Shown here: positions 18,988-28,013 of the stretch, in pieces | Layout: the number at the start of each line of letters is the position of its first letter | How positions within the stretch are numbered: position 1 is the first letter of the stretch | From: Caballeronia megalochromosomata | Lineage (GTDB): Bacteria; Pseudomonadota; Gammaproteobacteria; Burkholderiales; Burkholderiaceae | Length of the DNA stretch: 56,814 bases | Direction: 5' to 3' | Assembly (NCBI GenBank): GCA_001580565.1 | Contig: LRBF01000051.1 | Location: 1-56,814, forward strand | Made by a program: the position numbers and the translations under genes | Notes under the pieces: model-generated | Database searches by the model: none | The model's input: the letters and a program-made list of their open reading frames with translations, nothing else | What the model was told of the DNA's origin: nothing

Positions 18988-19835
18988 CAGATCAGGTGGC
19001 GCGCCACGATCCACAGCAGACGCGCACGCGGCGTGCGCACGCGCGTGCGCGGCAGGTCGAAGCCGCGTTTCAGATTGGCGTCGAGCACGGTGCGATACGC
19101 CGCCGACATGATGCGCGGCGCGCGCACCTGAGCGCGCGGCGACGCCGCCATGATCGCGTCGGACTGGGCGTAATGGCCCTTCGCGCGCTCGGCGAGCACG
19201 GCGCACACGCGCGGCAGGCGCGCATCGCCGACGATGGTCGCCGGATCGCTCGTCGAAATGCCTTCGCGCGCGAGCAGTTCGCGCGGCAGATACACGCGGC
19301 CGATTTCCGCGTCCTCGTCGATGTCGCGCAGGATGTTGGTCAGTTGCAGCGCGCGGCCGAGATGATGCGCGAGGCGCCGTCCCGCGTCTTCGTGCATCCC
19401 GAAAATTCTCACCGACAGCCGCCCGACCGCGCTCGCCACGCGGTCGCAATACAGGTCGAGCGTGGCTTCGTCGGGGGCGACGATATCGCCGGCGGCGTCC
19501 ATCGCCATGCCGTCGATCACGGCCTGGAAGTCGTCGCGCGAAAGCTGGAAAGCCTGGATGTGGCGCGTGAGCGCTTCGAGCGACTGCTTCGGCTTGCCGG
19601 CATAGCACGCGTCGATGTCCTCGCGCCACCGGTCGAGCGCGAGCGCGCGCTCGCGGCGCGGCAAGGTGCCTTCGTCGGCGATATCGTCGACCGCGCGGCA
19701 GAACGCGTAAATCTGGTACATCGCGTCCCGCTGCTCGGCGGGAAGGATGCGCATCGCGAGATAGAACGAGCTTCCCGACGACGTTTTCGCGGCGTCGGGC
19801 GCAGGATCGTCAGCGATGATGTTGGAAACAGCCAA
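18987..19835 (-). CDS. hpnD: Presqualene diphosphate synthase HpnD
   Basis: HpnD condenses two farnesyl diphosphates to presqualene diphosphate. The 282-residue protein has both Mg-binding aspartate motifs of trans-isoprenyl head-to-head synthases: DDIAD at 50-54, and a second in LTNILRDIDEDAEIGRVYLP. The start is TTG at 19835, supported by GGAG 6 nt upstream. No nearby ATG fits. It heads the operon. HpnC, which makes hydroxysqualene and usually lies just before hpnD, is not in this position or anywhere in the window. Confidence 0.95.
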   Translation of the reverse strand: MAVSNIIADDPAPDAAKTSSGSSFYLAMRILPAEQRDAMYQIYAFCRAVDDIADEGTLPRRERALALDRWREDIDACYAGKPKQSLEALTRHIQAFQLSRDDFQAVIDGMAMDAAGDIVAPDEATLDLYCDRVASAVGRLSVRIFGMHEDAGRRLAHHLGRALQLTNILRDIDEDAEIGRVYLPRELLAREGISTSDPATIVGDARLPRVCAVLAERAKGHYAQSDAIMAASPRAQVRAPRIMSAAYRTVLDANLKRGFDLPRTRVRTPRARLLWIVARHLI

Positions 19836-20071
19836 GACGAACTCCGCTGTGGCGCCCCCAAGGGCAAATTAAGAGATCAGGCGCCAGTCTCGATGCAACC
19901 CGACGCGCGCGGAACCACCTGGCGCTGAGCGGGACGATCGAAGAGAAAAGCCGGCGCGAGCCGGCAGCGACTGCGCCGGAAGCGGCAAAGAGTATATCAA
20001 TACTTTGCCTGATTGCGCCGCAGCCGTGCGGGGCAAGGCGCGGCGCTCCGGCCAGTGCGTCGGACGACGCT

Positions 20072-21013
20072 TCAGGCGAAGCCCACCGCGCGATTGCGCC
20101 CCTCGCGCTTGGCCGTATAAAGCGCCGCATCGGCCTCGTTGATGAGCGCCTCGTACGACGACGTCACGCCGGTGCGCGCACGCGCCGCCCCGACGCTCGC
20201 CGTGACCGGCACGCGCGCGCCCTGCACGTCGATGGGCGTCTCGCAGATCGCGCGGCGCACCTTCTCCGCGACGATCATCGCGTCCTCGAAAGGCGTGCAC
20301 GGCAGCAGCAGCGCGAATTCCTCGCCGCCGAAGCGCCCGAACACGTCCTGCACGCGCACGCTCTTCGCGACGCGCTCGGCCATCACGCGCAGCACCGTGT
20401 CGCCGACGAGGTGGCCGAGATCGTCGTTGATGCGCTTGAAGTGGTCGAGATCGAACAGCAGCATGGACAGCTCGCCGCCGTAGCGCTGCCAGCGCGAAAA
20501 CTCGTCGCGCAGGCGCAATTCGAAGTAGCGCCGGTTCGCGATGCCGGTCAGGCCGTCGCGGTCCGCGAATTCCTGCAGCTTCGCCACCGCTTCGTCGCGG
20601 GCGCGCTGCATCATGCTCGCGTGCGTCGCATCGGAAATCGTCACGCACACGGCGCGCACTTCGCGCTCCAGCATGAGCGGCATGAAGGTGCAGTCCTGCT
20701 GCATGAAATCGACGCCGCCGGTGATCGGCCGGTCGTGATCGAACTTGAAGAGATACGGCCGCTGCTCCCACGAGCTGAACGCGAAACTGCCGAGCTGGAA
20801 CACGCTTTCGACCTTGCGCGTGAACCACACGCGCGGCAGTTCCGGGAAGCTCGCAAAAATCGACTTGCCCGTCACCTGTTCGGCCGTCCTGCCGCTGTGG
20901 TCCTGCATGAACCGGTTCCACATCAGCACGTTCAGATCGCGATCGAGCACGAAAATCCCGAAGCCCACACGCTCGATCACGAGTTCGGAGAGTGCGTGGC
21001 GCAGTTCGTCCAT
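20072..21013 (-). CDS. PAS-GGDEF diguanylate cyclase
   Basis: This 313-residue cytoplasmic protein has an N-terminal PAS domain (about 8-130) and a C-terminal GGDEF domain with an intact GGEEF active site at 229-233. The inhibitory I-site RVQD at 220-223 lies exactly five residues before it, so both catalysis and product inhibition by c-di-GMP are expected. I chose ATG 21013, after the cheC-like stop, although a frame extends upstream to 21055. It is the last gene of an operon with a CheY-like regulator and a CheC-type protein. Confidence 0.93.
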   Translation of the reverse strand: MDELRHALSELVIERVGFGIFVLDRDLNVLMWNRFMQDHSGRTAEQVTGKSIFASFPELPRVWFTRKVESVFQLGSFAFSSWEQRPYLFKFDHDRPITGGVDFMQQDCTFMPLMLEREVRAVCVTISDATHASMMQRARDEAVAKLQEFADRDGLTGIANRRYFELRLRDEFSRWQRYGGELSMLLFDLDHFKRINDDLGHLVGDTVLRVMAERVAKSVRVQDVFGRFGGEEFALLLPCTPFEDAMIVAEKVRRAICETPIDVQGARVPVTASVGAARARTGVTSSYEALINEADAALYTAKREGRNRAVGFA

Positions 21014-21032
21014 GCTCACGATGGCGTCCCGT

Positions 21033-21656
21033 TCAGAGGCTCGACAGAAGCGCATCGAGCGCCTCGTTCAGATGCGCGATGGCGTCTTCGGCCATCAGCA
21101 TCACGAGATGCGCGCGGAAGCTGTGGTCTTCGAGCGCGAAATTCACTTCGAGCAGGAGCGCCGTCTTCCACGCGAGCATCGCGGGCTGAAAAACCTCGTC
21201 GAGACCGATTTCCGAGCCGAGCATGCCCGGCGGCGAAAAGATCGGCGAGCGGCCGAGGCGGTCGAGAATGCACGACACGCACGCGCCCATCAGCACGGTG
21301 GCGACGTCGAAGACGAGTTCCGTGCGCGTCGTCGCCTCGTAGGTGGACTTGGTGTACGGATCGTCGACGAGCGCGCAGAGCTGATCGACGCTGCCGCTCT
21401 TGCACAGCACGATCGCCTCACCCTTGATGTCCGAGCGAAAGCCCTGGCGCACGGCCGTGACCGTATCGGTGATGCCGGTCATCTCGGCGAGCGCCGCGGA
21501 CGCCTCGGCCACGCTCACCACGCGCACGCGCGGCACCGACAGCTCGATGAACGTGCCGAGCAGCTTCGAGAGGCGCGTCGCGGCCTGGCCCATCGCCATG
21601 TTGGCGACTTCCTGCAGCGCGTCGCGCTGATCTTCGTTCAGGGCGGGTTCAACCAT
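21033..21656 (-). CDS. CheC/CheX-family phosphatase-like protein
   Basis: This 207-residue protein has the CheC repeat LQEVANMAMGQAATRLSKLL with the catalytic E16 and N19 pair. The second repeat (DVATVLMGACVSCIL) lacks it. CheC-type proteins dephosphorylate CheY-like receivers, so the probable substrate is the stand-alone receiver encoded just upstream. Its start overlaps that gene by 8 nt. The operon gives a receiver, its phosphatase and a diguanylate cyclase, suggesting phosphorylation-controlled c-di-GMP output. Confidence 0.88.
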   Translation of the reverse strand: MVEPALNEDQRDALQEVANMAMGQAATRLSKLLGTFIELSVPRVRVVSVAEASAALAEMTGITDTVTAVRQGFRSDIKGEAIVLCKSGSVDQLCALVDDPYTKSTYEATTRTELVFDVATVLMGACVSCILDRLGRSPIFSPPGMLGSEIGLDEVFQPAMLAWKTALLLEVNFALEDHSFRAHLVMLMAEDAIAHLNEALDALLSSL

Positions 21657-22017
21657 GGAGTCCGTACTCCTTCAAAACGGGACGCAGCGCCTCGGGGGTC
21701 ACCGGCTTCGGCAAAAACGCAATCGCGCCGAGCGCGCGGACCCGTTCCTGGGCCATCGGCTGCACGTCGGCGGACACGACGATCACGAACGTGTTCAGGT
21801 CCTCGTGCTGCAAGGCATCGAGCACCTGATAGCCCGTCATGTCGGGCATCGTGAGATCGAGGAACATCACCGAGGCGCGGCCCGCCCGATAGTGCGCGAG
21901 CGCCTCGTGCCCGTTGGTCGCGTAGGAGATCTCGACGTCCCACTCCGGGGGCAGCGCGCGCGTCAGCACCTTGCGCGCGAGCAGGGAATCATCGGCAATG
22001 ACAATCGGCAACGGCAT
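21649..22017 (-). CDS. CheY-like single-domain response regulator
   Basis: This 122-residue protein is a lone receiver domain with acidic residues D9/D10, phospho-acceptor D54 (MFLDLTMPDMTG), a conserved Ser in VIVVSAD, and K in LPKPV. It has no output domain, so it must act by protein contact. It is the first gene of the receiver/CheC/diguanylate cyclase operon and overlaps the CheC gene by 8 nt. The hybrid kinase divergent at 22805 is a candidate phosphodonor, by position only. Confidence 0.93.
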   Translation of the reverse strand: MPLPIVIADDSLLARKVLTRALPPEWDVEISYATNGHEALAHYRAGRASVMFLDLTMPDMTGYQVLDALQHEDLNTFVIVVSADVQPMAQERVRALGAIAFLPKPVTPEALRPVLKEYGLHG

Positions 22018-22804
22018 GGTCGGCAGGATCTTTTAGGCTGTTTGCGGGCTGAGGACAGTCGTGGCGGCAGACACGACGCGCTCTCGTATGGATTACGGCA
22101 TCCGCGCGGCGATCTTTATGGCGATCGTCACGGCAGAACCGGCGTGAGCCCTCGCGCCCGGCGGGAATGCGGACGCTGTCCGAGATTTAGCTCGGCGGCG
22201 ATGAGCCAGGCGCGGCGCCTGTGGGCATAGGCGCGCCATCCGGTTGGCGTGCGCTGAATGTTCAGCGTGCCTGCGGCGCGCGATGCATGTTGGCTCTCGT
22301 TCGGCGTCATGTTGACTGCCCCGTGCGTGATCCGGCGGTTCCGGACCGTGGCCTTCTTCTCCTCGTTCGGTCGCGCTTGCCTGCCGGCGTCTGCCGGACA
22401 AGCGGTACTTCTCCCCGGCGCGCGCCGCGAGGCTGCTTGTGCCTCCGACCCGCGCTCTCGTCGGCGTATTAGGTCGGAGGATTGCATTGTCGGACTATCA
22501 GAATGTCAAAGCAACTCGCCAGAGCGTCAAGCGGGAATTAATCTGACCAAAATATCGCGCAATCAGGTACGTTTCACTCGATGTCTTCTGATGTGATACG
22601 TTGTCATACTTTTGTGTACGTTTGCGCTTCCGATAATCTCGCTAACTGCGCGTCGCGACCGAGGTTTTCCTCCACGCGACGCGCGCGGCACAACCTTTCG
22701 ACCGGCATGCTTCGTGCGTTCTATTTGCGGTTGCACCGTTCACTCTCGGCCAGGGCGTGCGACAGGTTCGGACTTCGAGTAAGTTTTCCAATTCGCTGCC
22801 AAAA
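22018..22804. other. 787-bp intergenic region with no clear gene
   Basis: This is the divergent region between the receiver operon and the hybrid kinase. A minus-strand frame at 22128-22310 could encode a 60-residue Arg-rich peptide, but it has a weak ribosome site and no recognised motif, so I do not call it. The part from about 22490 to 22640 is AT-richer and probably holds the kinase promoter. I see no tRNA, repeat or hairpin with a T-tract here. Confidence 0.5.
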
Positions 22805-25054
22805 ATGACGCTGCAACGTGAGGAGTCCGACGCCGATCCTGCCGCGGAATCATGGCAGGAAGAACCGCCTTTTCCGGTGGTTCCCGAGCGCAACTTCGCC
22901 GCGCAGCGCCTCACGCTCTACGCGCTGCTCGTCGCCGCAATCGTGCTGCCGTGCGTGTATGTCGCGGTGACCGCGTTTACCGATTACCACGCGCGCGTCA
23001 CCGATGCCACCGAGCTCGTCGCGCGCAACGCCCGCGTCGCCGAAGAGCACGCGCTCAAGGTCTTCGATCTGAACGTGACGCTCAACGAGCGCATCGTCGA
23101 TCTGCTCGACGACCTCGACACCGCCGCGATCCGCCGCGAGGGCGCAACGCTTCACGAGCGCCTCAAGACCATCAGCAACACCTATCAGCAGGTCGCGGCG
23201 GCCTCGGTGTTCGCCGCCGACGGGACACTGCTCGCGACGAGCCGCACGTGGCCCACGCCCGACATCTCGGTCGCGGACCGCGACGACTTTGGCGGCTTGC
23301 GCAACGGTCAGCAGCTCGAGCAGATTTCCCGCGTGATGATCGGCCGGGTGGCCGGCGAGCAGGTGTTCAACACGGCGGTCGCGCGGCGCACGGCGTCGGG
23401 CAAGTTCGACGGCATCGTGTCCATCGCGCTGCGGCCGGCGTATTTCGGTGCGTTCTATCGCGAGCTGATCGGCGACAACCCGAGCGTCTCGCTCGGCCTG
23501 TCGCGCTCGGACGGCGAAGTGCTCGCGTGGTATCCGCCGCGCCCGCTGAATCGCATGGCGCTCGCGGCCAGTTCGCCGCTGCGCGAGGCATACGGCGCGG
23601 GGCGCAGGAGCGGCGTCGTGGACATGGTCTCCGGGCTCGACAATCAGTTGAAGATCGTCGCGTTCCGGCGCGTCGGCACGTATCCGGTCTACGTGTCGAG
23701 CGGCTATCCGATCGCGACGATCTGGTCCGCCTGGTGGAAGCATCTGAGCGTGCTCGCGCTCTCGATCTTCGCGCCGTGCGTCGTGCTGTGGGGCGTGATC
23801 ACGCAGTCGTTGCGGCGGCTCGCGATCGAGGAAGAAGCCTGGGAGCGTTGGCAGGCGGAAGCGTCGATGCGCCGCTCGATCGAATCCGCGTATCGCCAGG
23901 CGCGCAAGATGGAGGCGCTCGGCAATCTCGTCGGCAGCGTCGCGCACGATTTCAACAATCTGCTGATGATCGTCTCGACCAACGTGCAGATCGCCCGGCG
24001 GCGCGGCGCGCCCGGCCTCGACCGCGAATTGACGGCGATGGAGCGCGCGTTGAAGAGCGGACAGTCGCTGACGCGCCAGTTGCTCGGCGTCGCGCGCAAG
24101 CAGCCGTTGCGAAGCGAGATCATCGGCATCGGCAAATGGGTGCCGGCGGGACGCGAGCTGCTGCGCGCGTCGCTCGGCGCGAAGGTGGCGCTCAATGTCG
24201 AGGTCGCGCCGGACGTGTGGGCGATCCGCGTCGATCCGGCGGAGCTGGAGCTCGCGCTCATCAACGTCGCGGTGAACGCGCGCGACGCGATGCCCAACGG
24301 TGGCACCTTCACCGTGCGCGCCGACAACGTGCGCTTTCGCCACGAAGACGGCTTTCCGATCACCGGCGAATTCGTGCAGATCAGCCTGGAGGACAACGGC
24401 ATCGGCATGAGTTCCGAGGTGCTCGGGCGGGCGTTCGAACCGCTTTTCACGACCAAGCCGAAGGGCATGGGCACGGGCCTCGGACTGCCGCAGGTGTTCG
24501 CCTTCTGCGAGCGCGCGGGTGGGCTCGCGACCATCGACAGCGCGATCGGCGCGGGCACGTCCGTGCGCCTGTATCTGCCGCGCGCGGCGGCGGGCGCGGC
24601 GAGCACCGCCGTGTCGGAAGAACAGGCCGCGGCGAGGGAGGAGGACGGCTTGCGCGTGCTGCTCGTCGAAGACAACGAGGAAGTCGCCGCCGGCACCGAG
24701 GCGTTGCTCACGATGATGGGCCACCACGTCACCTACGTCTTCAACGCCGATACCGCCGCCACCGTGCTCGAAGCCGCGCGCGCCGACGCCGCCACCGGCT
24801 TCCCGTTCGACGTTGTGCTGTCCGACATCCACATGCCGGGGCAGATGAACGGCATCGATCTCGCCGAGATGCTGCAGCGCTTCGAGCCGCGCATTCCGGT
24901 GATTCTCGTAACGGGCTACGCGGAAGAGCTCGACCGCGCGCGGCAGGTCGGCGCGCGCGTGCTGTCGAAACCGTTCGACATCGCGCTGCTCGATTCACTC
25001 CTGCGCGCGATCAGCGAACGCGTGGGCAAAGCGACGCGCTCCGCCGGCCATTGA
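22805..25054 (+). CDS. Hybrid sensor histidine kinase with C-terminal receiver
   Basis: This 749-residue membrane kinase has a helix at about 35-60 and a periplasmic dCache-like sensor (about 65-290; VSIALRPAYFGAFYRE and YPVYVSSGYP are typical). A second helix lies near 305-325, followed by HisKA with the histidine in GSVAHDFNNLL, HATPase (DNGIGM; GMGTGLGLPQV), and a receiver with phospho-Asp in VVLSDIHMPG. A GTG at 22757 could extend it by 16 residues, but neither start has a good ribosome site, so I chose the ATG. No DNA-binding partner adjoins it. It may feed the divergent CheY-like operon. Confidence 0.9.
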   Translation: MTLQREESDADPAAESWQEEPPFPVVPERNFAAQRLTLYALLVAAIVLPCVYVAVTAFTDYHARVTDATELVARNARVAEEHALKVFDLNVTLNERIVDLLDDLDTAAIRREGATLHERLKTISNTYQQVAAASVFAADGTLLATSRTWPTPDISVADRDDFGGLRNGQQLEQISRVMIGRVAGEQVFNTAVARRTASGKFDGIVSIALRPAYFGAFYRELIGDNPSVSLGLSRSDGEVLAWYPPRPLNRMALAASSPLREAYGAGRRSGVVDMVSGLDNQLKIVAFRRVGTYPVYVSSGYPIATIWSAWWKHLSVLALSIFAPCVVLWGVITQSLRRLAIEEEAWERWQAEASMRRSIESAYRQARKMEALGNLVGSVAHDFNNLLMIVSTNVQIARRRGAPGLDRELTAMERALKSGQSLTRQLLGVARKQPLRSEIIGIGKWVPAGRELLRASLGAKVALNVEVAPDVWAIRVDPAELELALINVAVNARDAMPNGGTFTVRADNVRFRHEDGFPITGEFVQISLEDNGIGMSSEVLGRAFEPLFTTKPKGMGTGLGLPQVFAFCERAGGLATIDSAIGAGTSVRLYLPRAAAGAASTAVSEEQAAAREEDGLRVLLVEDNEEVAAGTEALLTMMGHHVTYVFNADTAATVLEAARADAATGFPFDVVLSDIHMPGQMNGIDLAEMLQRFEPRIPVILVTGYAEELDRARQVGARVLSKPFDIALLDSLLRAISERVGKATRSAGH

Positions 25055-25154
25055 ATCGCAATCGCGTGCAAGCCGATCGACTTTTGCACGCGCGTTTGTA
25101 AAAGCGCCGCCATCTTTCGACACATCCTCCTGCGTGCGTCGGTCTGCGCGTATC

Positions 25155-25170
25155 CGGCACGCGAGTTGCG
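25155..25170 (+). promoter_or_regulatory. Candidate sigma-54 (-24/-12) promoter
   Basis: CGGCACGCGAGTTGCG fits the consensus TGGCACG-N4-TTGCW at all but its first and last bases, with the GG and GC elements exactly 10 bp apart. It lies 68 bp upstream of the stress-type gene at 25238. No activator site is seen nearby, so it is only a candidate. Confidence 0.45.
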
Positions 25171-25237
25171 AGAAGACTCGCATGCACGGCGACCCGAACG
25201 TCGCCGATTTCCGGAATCCGCCCACCAGGAGGCGACA

Positions 25238-26596
25238 ATGCGACACACCGTCATCGGGGTATTCGATACTTATGCGCAGGCCGAGGACGCGCGCGCGGCG
25301 CTGATCGCCGCCGGCTTCCCGCGCGCGGATATCGAGTTGCAGGCCAATCCCAAGCGCGACGACGCAGCCGCGCCGTCCGAGATGCCCGACGCCGTCACGC
25401 ATCAGGAGCCGGGCATGCTCGCGAACATCGAGCGCTTCTTCAGCATGCTTTTCGGCGGGCGCGACCAGCCGCCGGAAGTCGCGCACTATTCGGAAGCCGT
25501 GCGGCGCGGCGCGATTCTCGTTGCCGTCGATACGCCGAGCGTCGAGCAATCGGACATTGCGCGCGCAACGCTCAGCGCCCAGGGCGCGATCGATATCGAT
25601 GAACGTGCGGCAAGCTGGACGACGCTCGAACACGGCGCGCCCGACATGCCCGCCACGGCCGCCGACGACCGCGATCATTCGGTGATGGACGAACTGGGCC
25701 TCGGACGCGGCAGCGCCGTGCCGGGACGCGAGCCGGTGAACGACCCGACCATGACACCGGCGCGCGCACGGGCTTATCCGCGCGCCGACGTCGGCGATCC
25801 GGCCGCGGTCACGCCGCGTGATTACGTCAGCGACCCCGCCGACGATCTGCTGATGCCGCGCGGCGGCATGCAGTCGCAATCGCAGTCTCAATCGATGATG
25901 AGCGAGGCCGAACGCACCGCACGCGATCCGCTCGCCGGACGCGATCCGGTCACGGGCCGCGATCCGTACGCGACGACCGGCATCGATCCACTCGCCGATC
26001 CGCTCGGCGGCATGCCCGCCGATCCGCTCACGACGCGCACCGGGCTCACGGGCGAATCACTGTCCGAGCGCGACGCGCTTGCGGGCCGCGATCCGCTGAG
26101 CGCGTCCGAACGTGATCCGCTGCCCGGCGTGCGCACCGACATGGCTTCCGAGTGGCGTTCGGTGGAGCCGCTCGGACCGCTCGACGAACCGGCGGCGCCG
26201 TATCAGGCGGGCGCGTCGCGCGCGGTGGGATCGTCGCCCGATCCGGTCATTGCTTCCGCGGGGACGCAGGCCGCGGGACCGGTCGGCCCTGCGCCCACCG
26301 CGGGCCCGGCGACCGTGCCCAACGAGTACATGGAGTATGAAGAGGACTTCCGCGCCGACTACGAATCGAAGTATTCGGCCACGGGCGAGCCCTATGAGGA
26401 CTATCAGGGTGCGTATCGCTACGGCGCGACGCTCGGCAACGACGACCGTTTCCGCAGCCGCGCGTGGGACGAGCAGATGGAATACGAGACGCGCCGCGAC
26501 TGGGAAGCCAAGCATCCCGAAGGCGATACGTGGGAACGCTTCAAGGCGGCGATCCGCCACGGCTGGGATCGCGTGACGGGACATCATCACGTTTGA
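25238..26596 (+). CDS. General-stress-type protein with central DP-rich repeats
   Basis: This 452-residue soluble protein has three parts. The N-terminal ~120 residues (MRHTVIGVFDTYAQAEDAR... and later RRGAILVAVDT) resemble the YflT/17M-like domain of general stress proteins. The middle is low-complexity: a QSQSQSQS run near 212-218, then nine R/I/A-D-P-L-like repeats between about 229 and 297. The C-terminal ~65 residues (AYRYGATLGNDDRFRSRAWDE... WERFKAAIRHGWDRV) form a conserved acidic/aromatic domain. It ends in HHHV. The start is set by AGGAGG 6 nt before ATG 25238. The function is unknown; stress protection is a guess from the N-terminal likeness. Confidence 0.85.
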   Translation: MRHTVIGVFDTYAQAEDARAALIAAGFPRADIELQANPKRDDAAAPSEMPDAVTHQEPGMLANIERFFSMLFGGRDQPPEVAHYSEAVRRGAILVAVDTPSVEQSDIARATLSAQGAIDIDERAASWTTLEHGAPDMPATAADDRDHSVMDELGLGRGSAVPGREPVNDPTMTPARARAYPRADVGDPAAVTPRDYVSDPADDLLMPRGGMQSQSQSQSMMSEAERTARDPLAGRDPVTGRDPYATTGIDPLADPLGGMPADPLTTRTGLTGESLSERDALAGRDPLSASERDPLPGVRTDMASEWRSVEPLGPLDEPAAPYQAGASRAVGSSPDPVIASAGTQAAGPVGPAPTAGPATVPNEYMEYEEDFRADYESKYSATGEPYEDYQGAYRYGATLGNDDRFRSRAWDEQMEYETRRDWEAKHPEGDTWERFKAAIRHGWDRVTGHHHV

Positions 26597-26623
26597 TTTG
26601 CGTCCTGGAGGTTGCAGTAAACG

Positions 26624-26650
26624 AATACGGCCCGCTCAGCGGGCCGTATT
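26624..26650. terminator. Hairpin terminator between convergent genes
   Basis: AATACGGCCCGC and its reverse complement form a 12-bp perfect stem with loop TCA. There are short T runs at both sides, so it could end both the stress-type gene and the convergent FMN reductase gene. Confidence 0.75.
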
Positions 26651-26671
26651 TGCATGGAAAAAGCGCCGCGC

Positions 26672-27223
26672 TCACGCCGCCCGGTCACGCACCCATGCGG
26701 CGTACTTGTCCATGAACGTCTGGAGATACTTGCGCGTGTCCTCGCTCACGATGTTGCCGCCCGCGTCGATGCGCGATTCGTCGTGCTTGATGTACATCTC
26801 CGGCTGATTCATCAGCACGATGTCGAGATACGCGCATACGCCGCGCAGATGCGACTGCGCGATCGCCGTGCCGATCGCCCCGACCGACGTTCCGATGATC
26901 GCGCCCGGCTTGCCGCCCCACACGCTGTGCCCCCACGGACGCGAGGCCCAGTCGAGCGCGTTCTTCAGCACGCCCGGAATCGAGCGGTTGTATTCCGGCG
27001 TGACGATCAGCAAGCCGTTCGCGTCGGCGATCTTCTGCTTGAACGCGCGCGCGACTTCGGGAAAGTCGCTGTCGTAGTCCTGGCTATAGAGCGGCAGCGT
27101 GCTGATGTCGAGAAACTCGAAGGAGAAATCGCCCGGCGCAAGCGACACGAGCGCGTGCGCGAGCTGCTTGTTGAACGAATCCCGCCGCAGGCTGCCGACG
27201 ACCACCGCGATCTTTAAGGCCAT
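26672..27223 (-). CDS. NADPH-dependent FMN reductase (ArsH/YieF-like)
   Basis: This 183-residue flavoprotein has the flavodoxin-like FMN-reductase signature GSLRRDSFNKQLA near the N-terminus and the PEYNRSIPGVLKNALDWASRP block. Such enzymes reduce FMN, quinones, chromate or azo dyes with NAD(P)H in the cytoplasm. I chose ATG 27223 (MALKIAVVVGSLR), which has GGGGAAG about 7 nt upstream, rather than the longer frame to 27343. The physiological substrate cannot be told from sequence. Confidence 0.93.
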   Translation of the reverse strand: MALKIAVVVGSLRRDSFNKQLAHALVSLAPGDFSFEFLDISTLPLYSQDYDSDFPEVARAFKQKIADANGLLIVTPEYNRSIPGVLKNALDWASRPWGHSVWGGKPGAIIGTSVGAIGTAIAQSHLRGVCAYLDIVLMNQPEMYIKHDESRIDAGGNIVSEDTRKYLQTFMDKYAAWVRDRAA

Positions 27224-27701
27224 GAGTTCTTCCCCGTGAAAGGATGAAAAGGCGGATGACCGGACAATCAACCGGTCCGAAACGCCGTCTTCGAGACGAC
27301 GCGCGTGCACATGATAGGCGCATCGGGCGGCAATCGTCTTCAATGCCCGCCGACGCGCTACGGACTATTTTTGCGACGAATTGAGCAATCTACCTTCGGC
27401 CTAGACACCGTGCGGTTCGCAGTGAGCTATCCCCATGGTTATCCACAGAAACTGTGGATAAGTCGGGCGTAACTTCCATTCCGTTTAGTTTTTGGTTCAT
27501 AAACGAAACAGGGCGCCCTCCTGCCGTGCACTTTGCATATTCGAGCGCCGCCAATTTGTCCGAAAAATACATTGCCGGGCCAGCATTCAACCACTCTCGA
27601 CAACAATGTGTTGGCTCAATCGGTATTTTTGTCCAATAGGAATCCTCCTAGACTGCATCTCAAGCGTCGGCCCCGACGCACACGCATCCAGGAGGCTTTA
27701 A
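27224..27701. other. 478-bp intergenic region with paired DnaA-box 9-mers
   Basis: No gene is visible. The region is AT-richer than average from about 27470 to 27660. It holds the two consensus DnaA 9-mers listed separately and must hold the promoters of the divergent FMN reductase and DUF4148 genes. Confidence 0.6.
27439..27461. promoter_or_regulatory. Inverted pair of consensus DnaA boxes
   Basis: TTATCCACA (27439-27447) and TGTGGATAA (27453-27461) are perfect, facing 9-mers separated by GAAAC. A weaker match, TATCCCCA, lies just upstream. The pair can also be read as a 9-bp-stem hairpin without a T-tract. Confidence 0.6.
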
Positions 27702-27938
27702 ATGAAAAACGCATTGATCGGCGGTCTCGTTCTGTCCGCGCTTCTCGCCACCGCGCCCGCTTTTGCGCAATCGACGTCCGTTGCGAAGTCGCGCGCGGAA
27801 GTGAAGGCGGAACTCGCGAGCGCACGTCGCGCGGGCGATCTCGACGCCGTCAATTCGCTGAGCTATCCGCAGTTGCGGCCCTATCAGGAACGGCATGCGC
27901 AACTTCGCGGCGATGACCGCAACGTCGGCACGCGGTAA
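27702..27938 (+). CDS. Secreted DUF4148-family protein
   Basis: This 78-residue protein has a signal peptide (cleavage after AFAQ, about residue 23) and the DUF4148 pattern, a short segment like SRAEVKAELASARRAGDL. These small periplasmic proteins are numerous in Burkholderiales and their function is unknown. It is a single gene followed by a strong terminator. The ATG starts the signal peptide directly, and AGGAGG lies about 10 nt upstream. Confidence 0.88.
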   Translation: MKNALIGGLVLSALLATAPAFAQSTSVAKSRAEVKAELASARRAGDLDAVNSLSYPQLRPYQERHAQLRGDDRNVGTR

Positions 27939-28013
27939 GCAGCAGCGGCTCGGAAAAATCAGAGGAAGCAGTCTGAACTGGCCCTCCTCCACCGTCGAAC
28001 AGAAGGTGGTTTT

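Noticed and set aside
22128..22310. Possible 60-residue protein on the minus strand
   Set aside because: Weak ribosome site and no recognisable motif. Coding is possible but not supported enough to annotate.
27344..27701. Chromosome or plasmid replication origin
   Set aside because: Only one perfect pair of DnaA boxes, and no dnaA, gyrB, repA, parAB or iteron array nearby.
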